DNA of 12,579 bases. Source: Euperipatoides rowelli. Taxonomy: Eukaryota; Onychophora; Udeonychophora; Euonychophora; Peripatopsidae. Of this stretch, positions 7,721 through 12,579 are shown piece after piece. Location of the stretch: NCBI GenBank assembly GCA_003024985.2, contig PXIH01S0007413.1. One strand, written 5' to 3'. Position 1 is the first letter of the stretch, and each line of letters starts with the position of its first letter. The position numbers were made by a program, and so were the translations under genes. A model generated the notes under the pieces. The model did not search any database, was not told where the DNA came from, and saw only the letters and a program-made list of their open reading frames with translations.

Positions 7721-8251
7721 AGATGGAGCATTACCTCATATTTGTGAAGCAAAGATGATTTCGCCGGTTAACATGTGACCTGAGTCAACCTGTGCTTAAG
7801 TATCCATAGACTAGTATTGCTGACTGCTGCCTGTTTCTGTTTATTTATTTATTTATTCCAATTAAGTATTTTTAACCTTCACACAATAATGATTTTCCTT
7901 GTCATTATTACAGAATTAAAAAAAAATACAATCAATAAAATACTTATCAGAAATAATATCGTACTTAGATCATAAATAGCGTAATTGGAGGTACATGGAT
8001 GTGTTCATCTATATATTGTTACATTAATCTATTAAGTTTATAAATGTTTCAAATCTCATGAAAGAAAAAAAAAAAAGATAATTTTAAAAATAATGTAACT
8101 AGGAATAGGACTGGGTATGTTTTAATTTACATCATAATATTGTACTGCAATGAAAATATTAACATGTTAGCCTACGTTTATATAGCTTTGTTGGATTTAT
8201 TTATTTTATTTTTATTTTATTTATTTTTTGCATGTCGTGTATATGTAATAA
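7721..8251. other. AT-rich gene-free stretch
   Basis: No gene is seen. It includes a TTTA microsatellite (7838-7857), a small AATAATGA/TCATTATT hairpin near 7886-7910, a TTTTA-rich tract at about 8188-8228 and a TAGCCTA word at 8168. Confidence 0.65.
7838..7857. repeat. (TTTA)n microsatellite
   Basis: About five tandem TTTA units. Confidence 0.8.
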
Positions 8252-8596
8252 TTATGTAGAATTGAATTCTTTAAAAAAAAAGCAAGAAAAACAAATTGTA
8301 TAAAAGCTTTTTGGCTTAAGCTACTGTAGCTTAAATATCTAAATAAATCAAATTGTTTTTTTTTTTAATCCATTTCGGTTTGGTAATAATTAAAAATCCA
8401 TTTTTTTAATATTATAATAATAATNTTATGTAGAATTGAATTTTTTTTAAAAAAAAAGCAAGAAAAACAAATTGTATAAAAGCTTTTTGGCTTAACCTAC
8501 TATACAAATCTAAATAAATAAAATTGTTTTTTTTTTTAATTCATTTCCTTTTGTAGTATAATTAAAAATCCAATTTTTTAATATTATAATAATAAT
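8252..8596 (+). repeat. Two-copy ~173-bp direct repeat with N at the junction
   Basis: Copy 1 (8252-8424) and copy 2 (8426-8596) start with the same TTATGTAGAATTGAATT and end with the same AATATTATAATAATAAT. They are separated only by the N at 8425. They differ at about a dozen places, including the loss in copy 2 of part of an AAGCTAC-T-GTAGCTT palindrome found in copy 1, and several substitutions in the ATCCATTTCGGTTTGG region. The exact placement of N between the end of one copy and the start of the next fits two overlapping contig ends, possibly two haplotypes, that were not merged. A true tandem duplication is the alternative. Confidence 0.85.
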
Positions 8597-10008
8597 CGAA
8601 ATAGACGTGTGTTAGTAAGAAAGCTAGTTATGTATAATTTCTATTATTTTCTGAATCAATCTCTGTTCTCTGTCTTCCAAAATTAAATAAAAATATCTCA
8701 GCGATGGTGATATATTTAGTATAAAAACCGCAATTTAGAATTAGTTGGCACATCTACAGTATCATTACCTGCAAAGTCTTAGGAAATTCCATTTATATTG
8801 AAAGTAACAGAGCTAGTGGTCACAAATGTATTGAGATAATTAAATGCATTTAAGCTAAACTGAAACATAAATATTTGCCATTNAATTTAGAAGGGAGATG
8901 TGTGTTATTATTATTTATATTATTCAGTCGTTTATTAAAGGTGTGTTTGCCAATAGCTAACTTTTTAAATTATTTAAACTATTTGATACTTTTCGTTCAT
9001 CATTAAGCACAAAATTAACTCGACCGTTCATCATTAAAAAATCTAGTTCATTTTGTTTCAAAATTTTTAACTCTGTTCGAGAAGTGGGTTACTTCATAAG
9101 ATTTGGTTTTCATAATGGCGGACAAAAAAAGTTATCATTGCTTCAACTTGGATAAATTTATTAAAGAGATTGAAATTATGTAAAAACTGAGTGATTACAC
9201 TATCTTAGATGATGGGGTAGTGATAATTTTTCATTTTAATCATCTGAAATCCTAATCATGAATTTTACATTCATTTTTTTTTTTGGGGGGGGGAGGGGGT
9301 GAGAAATACATCAATTTTAAATATCCCCTTAAGTAAGGCTAGGCAAGTCTTTACCTGAAAGGATTAATGCTGTAATTTGAAAATGCTAGTCTTTGTAAAA
9401 TAGTCTTCTATAATTTTTTTTTTTTTTTCATTTTATTAATAAGCGAGAATTTCATCTTCAATTGCATCATAATTATTGTTGCATAAAAGTATACTAACTA
9501 TTTTATTATGATCAAGTACTTTGCTACTCAGAAAGGGCTAACTTTAATCATTTGTCTATAAAATTAAATGTTCATGTGACCAGGTATAAACCAAATAAAC
9601 GAATTGCACTGAAAAAAATTTAATGACGAACATGCCTTAAATACAAATAAAAATATCTAAAAATCAGATACCTACAAATTGAATTGAGAAAAAAAATGCA
9701 AGAAAACACGCTCTTGTCTACAAAGCTATATTAGCTTGAAATTATTCTTTTGAGCAAAAAAAAAAACTGTTAGTAAACACAACACAAACCAAAATGTGTT
9801 ATGTCAGGCTTTATTTTTAAAGGAATTAATAAAAATAAAGCAACAAGAACAAGAAGAATCAGTCATAAAATATGTATTTTCATTATACAAGCCATAGGGC
9901 TGCTATTGGTTTTGCCGCATACTGCCTCATACCACACGACTTTCTGCCGTCACATGTTTGCTTCAAACTCTAACGTAAAGGAATAGGTGTATCCTCCATC
10001 TACTAATA
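8597..10008. other. Gene-free stretch with minor landmarks
   Basis: No complete gene is recognised. It has an isolated N at 8883 and a 13-bp direct repeat CGTTCATCATTAA at 8994-9006 and 9025-9037. A 22-codon frame starts at ATGGCGGAC (9115-9183). A T-run is followed by G9-A-G5 (9285-9299). A slightly GC-richer patch lies at about 9880-9985. The 61-codon frame at 9801-9986 has no recognisable domain and sits across that patch. Confidence 0.55.
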
Positions 10009-10078
10009 TATATGGTCTAAGTGCTGACGCTGAATTTAACTTGTATTAACTAGCTGTCTTTTACCATTAGACCATATA
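10009..10078. repeat. 12-bp inverted repeat pair
   Basis: TATATGGTCTAA (10009-10020) is the exact reverse complement of 10067-10078, with 46 bp between. Both ends carry TA. This could be a very small MITE or a chance hairpin. The right arm overlaps the start of the adjacent dispersed repeat. Confidence 0.45.
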
Positions 10079-10557
10079 GCACACTTTTTGGATAAAACCC
10101 CACCTGTGTTTATCAATATCAATAAAGGATTTAATCACATATCAAATATTAATTATTTTTTTTAGACATTAAAAAAAAAATATGTGTATAGCTTTTCATT
10201 GGAATATTTTGGAAATGCTTAATTTGCAGTGTTTTCTTTTCTGCCAGTTATTATTTTAATTTTTATCACTAAAGCTGTTTTTACTATTACATTTTTGTTT
10301 CTGACATAGTGTGTCTACAGTATTCTACAAGTAGGATTTCTTAAAATTCGACAAAAGATCTTATTATGCATTAATTATTTAAATCTTCTTTTTTAAAATT
10401 AAACAAAAAATGAAACAAGCAAATATTTGAATTAACTTTTCATTGAGAGATTGAAGTGCTGAATTTATAGCATTTTTTTTTTCTGAAGGAACCATTATGC
10501 TAAAATTTGCATTAATTTTTATCAATAAACTGTCTCTTACTATTAAACAATATCACA
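10044..10557 (+). repeat. Dispersed repeat dimer (copies C and D)
   Basis: Copies C and D lie in tandem. The TAGCTTTTCATTG landmark (AGC at 10190) recurs as TTAACTTTTCATTGA (AAC at 10434), a period of about 244 bp. The CTGTCTTTTACCATTA landmark at 10053 recurs at about 10275 and, as a partial third unit, at about 10530. Blocks in common with copies A and B include TGTGTTTATC, GATTTAATxACATATCAA, TGCTTAATTTGCAG plus a T-run, and CTGAAGGAACCATTATGC. No coding potential is evident. Short arrays of this kind at separate places recall tandem repeats carried inside mobile elements, but no terminus was identified. Confidence 0.6.
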
Positions 10558-10695
10558 TTCAAGTCTTTTTTAGATAATAGTCACAATGCATATAATTTTC
10601 TCATTACCTGAAATAAGTAAAAAATTAAAAAAATAATCAAATAGGCTTATTAGATTATATTTAAAACTATTTCTTTATTTTTTTTTTTTCATTTT

Positions 10696-11068
10696 ATTCA
10701 AAACTATACCATCTATATAAAAACCTTATTAGAATACTGTGCCCAGTCTAGTCAAAAACAATCACCAAATACCAGTCCTCGCAAATAGAATATATCCAAA
10801 GACCCATAAAAATAATACTGAAATCACAATATATAAATTACAACAATGTCCTTAGCATATTAAACCTACAATTCCTTTCCCAAAGAAAAAATGATCTCAA
10901 CTTGTCTTTTTCAATAAATTTTTTCAAATTTCTTACCACCAAAACAGTGCCAACAGCAAATAGAATTACAAGAAATGTAACAAACATATTTTACCTGCTA
11001 TCAGAACTGACGGATATACTAATTTTCCTGTAATAAGCATGATCAAACTCATAAACAGTAAATTATAA
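10696..11068 (+). pseudogene. LINE relic: C-terminal part of reverse-transcriptase ORF
   Basis: Three plus-strand segments in different frames follow the order expected for the end of the ORF2 of a jockey/CR1-type non-LTR retrotransposon. Segment one (to 10746) ends in YIKTLLEYCAQ, matching the L-V-R-P-x-L-E-Y-C-x-x-x-W region. Segment two (open 10752-11033) includes QIEYIQRPIKIIL, then a YNNVLSILNLQFLSQRKND stretch, matching the E-x-x-Q-R-R-A-x-x-I and L-x-L-x-x-L-x-x-R-R pattern. Segment three (10991-11068) reads LPAIRTDGYTNF, matching R-T-x-x-Y-x-x-S-F-F-P. At least two frameshifts separate them, so it is non-functional. The catalytic domain lies upstream in intact elements and is absent, as in ordinary 5' truncation. 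Family-level assignment within the jockey superfamily is not possible by eye. Confidence 0.7.
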
Positions 11069-11240
11069 CCTAAACTTTAACCCTAAAATATCATGTTATA
11101 ATCATAATTATATAAATAAACCTATGTAATTAATCATAAATCCAGTAATTATGGGCGAAGGAATAAAGCAAATTCATTTTATGTAAAAATCTAATTATTT
11201 TATGTAAATATCTCTGTATATATAATTGACAATAAACCAC
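11069..11240 (+). other. Probable LINE 3' UTR
   Basis: This AT-rich segment directly follows the decayed ORF and ends near an AATAAA (11231-11236), consistent with the 3' untranslated end of the same element. The 3' boundary is uncertain because neither a clear tail nor a target duplication was found. Confidence 0.3.
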
Positions 11241-11537
11241 TAATAATATGGTAATACAAATTGATAGTTTTTTTCTGCAACTAAAATTATTAATTTCTGG
11301 GGATGTAGCCTAAACTTTCTTAATTCATTATCTTCATGGTCTAATTTTAGATAAATCAATCTATTGATTAATAAAAGCAATTTAATTTTTAAAAAATCTT
11401 TATAGGAATGTAATAAGACTTAATAAAGCTTAAAAGTCGCATAAATTGATTTTTTAAAATCATTAATTTTCAAAGAAAATCACTAGTTAAATATATTTTT
11501 CCATTATTCAAAAATAAAAAATAAATAAAAATTACAT

Positions 11538-11566
11538 CCCCCCCCCCCCAAAAAAAAAAAAAAAAA
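11538..11566. repeat. C12-A17 compound homopolymer
   Basis: Twelve C directly followed by seventeen A. On the other strand this is T17 then G12, the same order as the T-then-G9 tract at about 9273-9293. Confidence 0.9.
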
Positions 11567-11890
11567 GTTATATAAAATGTATAAATATAGATGCCTGTTA
11601 GTATGAACTATATTTTGAAAAATTAATTGAATGAAAGATGTCAATGTCATATTATATAAATAGAATTCAAACTGGGATCTTGTTTTATAGCATTCAAACC
11701 TTAGTTAGCATTGGTTTAAGATTTTCATTATTAATTTCAGTATCACTCATCATAATCTTAAATAGATGATGATGATATTATAGACATTATATTAAAAATA
11801 ATAATATTCATTGCAAAAATCTAACCCTTATAGCATTCAATTTCTAATAGACCCATTATTATAGATGAACATAGGCCAGTCAATATACTT

Positions 11891-11909
11891 GATTAAATTN
11901 GATTAAATT
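11891..11909 (+). repeat. 9-bp direct repeat spanning an N
   Basis: GATTAAATT occurs immediately before and immediately after the N at 11900. As at 8425, the duplicated sequence touches the N on both sides, which points to an unmerged overlap between contig ends rather than biology. Confidence 0.75.
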
Positions 11910-12355
11910 GTATATATTTTGTACAAATAAAAATTGTGAGATCTAAATTTATATATTATAAATAAATTTTTCATGTGCCATTTAAATAAATAAATCACTA
12001 TAAGAATTTAGAAATTTATGCACTATAAGTAAAAATTATTTGTAGTGCACCAAATTATTAACTTAATAAATAAACACAATATTGTTAGTTAATCAATCGC
12101 ACCAGAAGATGAAATATTTTTATGTCCTTAACCACAGTTTGAATTGCAAGATTTATTAATAGGAAGCTAGGAAAATATTGAAGTTAGAATAATTTTAAAT
12201 GTGAAATAAGTAGGTGTCACAAAGTTTCTATTTATTTATCTGCATTTGTATTGATGTTATTCATTGATGTCATCAGTGTTGGTTGAGCTTATAAAGTCAC
12301 ATTTGATTTTTAAAAAGCACACACCCCCCCCCTAGTGAAAAGTTTTTTTTTTTTC

Positions 12356-12500
12356 AGCGGCTGATGAGTGTTGTTTGTGGGGGAGGTTGCTAATATAGTT
12401 CTGCATGAATGCAATCAGTTGTGGATTCGGAGGTCACTGTTAGCCCACCAACGGGCTGCAGGGGTTCTGCCCTTGGAAGCTGTTAGTTTTTAACCCTTTG
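12356..12500. other. GC-rich island, unidentified
   Basis: Positions 12361-12480 are about 52% GC (62 of 120) and 12421-12480 about 62% (37 of 60), far above the rest of the window. Small hairpins are possible (AGCCC/GGGCT around 12452-12467; AGGG/CCCT around 12470-12483). A plus-strand frame without ATG is open from after the TAG near 12396 to the TAA at 12491-12493 and reads LWIRRSLLAHQRAAG in its middle; I do not recognise it. Possibilities are an exon of a gene continuing past the window, part of a SINE or other mobile element, or a regulatory element. None is established. Confidence 0.4.
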
Positions 12501-12579
12501 CCTGTCTAAGCATTTTTCAAGGTTATCTTTCAGACGCTTTTTTTATATCTTTTGATCTATTATGATATAAAGCATAATA

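Larger units (their letters stand above)
11241..12355. other. AT-rich gene-free stretch
   Basis: No gene is recognised. It contains a C12 run followed by A17 (11538-11566), the N at 11900 between two copies of GATTAAATT, a TAGCCTA word at 11306 and a C9 run at 12324-12332 followed by a T12 run. Confidence 0.65.

Noticed and set aside
9801-9986. 61-codon plus-strand frame
   Set aside because: No recognisable domain and no supporting gene structure.
12440-12490. tRNA or tRNA-derived SINE with a GGTTC-like B box
   Set aside because: The B-box match is poor and no A box or cloverleaf could be placed upstream.

Overview
This window is AT-rich, gene-poor eukaryotic DNA, most likely an intergenic or intronic stretch from an invertebrate animal. 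I found no intact protein-coding gene. All ATG-initiated frames are under 70 codons and none resembles a real gene. There are no operons, rRNA, tRNA or CRISPR arrays. The organism call rests on base composition, microsatellites and the types of mobile-element debris (piggyBac-like, pogo/Tigger-like, foldback/MITE and LINE pieces). A mollusc is a guess from general feel, not a demonstrated identification. Three single N positions (8425, 8883, 11900) mark assembly joins or uncertain bases.

Layout. 1-1244 is featureless AT-rich DNA. 1245-1390 is a compact hairpin element with 31-bp perfect arms ending in TA, probably a MITE. 1926-2402 is a decayed pogo/Tigger-like element: its right end carries a typical terminus, and its left part is a striking array of eight 16-bp units in exact register. 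A 43-bp piece of its left end recurs, identical, at 2656-2698. 4490-4603 encodes a short reverse-transcriptase-like relic. It is followed at 4621-4960 by a foldback element of about 340 bp whose two arms meet almost head to head.

The best-supported element is a 964-bp non-autonomous piggyBac-like transposon (6477-7440). It is flanked by TTAA duplications and has related terminal inverted repeats, subterminal palindromes at both ends and an internal tandem repeat of about 193 bp. It sits inside a dimer of a different repeat of about 230-245 bp, and a second dimer of that repeat lies at about 10044-10557. Subtracting the transposon and one TTAA brings the interrupted dimer back to nearly the same period as the intact one, so the order of events can be read: dimer first, piggyBac insertion later.

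8252-8596 is a two-copy repeat of about 173 bp with an N exactly at the junction, which looks like an unmerged contig overlap. 10696-11068 is a frameshifted, 5'-truncated LINE relic preserving the C-terminal part of a reverse-transcriptase ORF, followed by a probable 3' UTR. The window ends with an unusually GC-rich island (about 12356-12500).

Nothing here works together as a pathway. The content is a layered record of transposon insertion, local duplication and decay.
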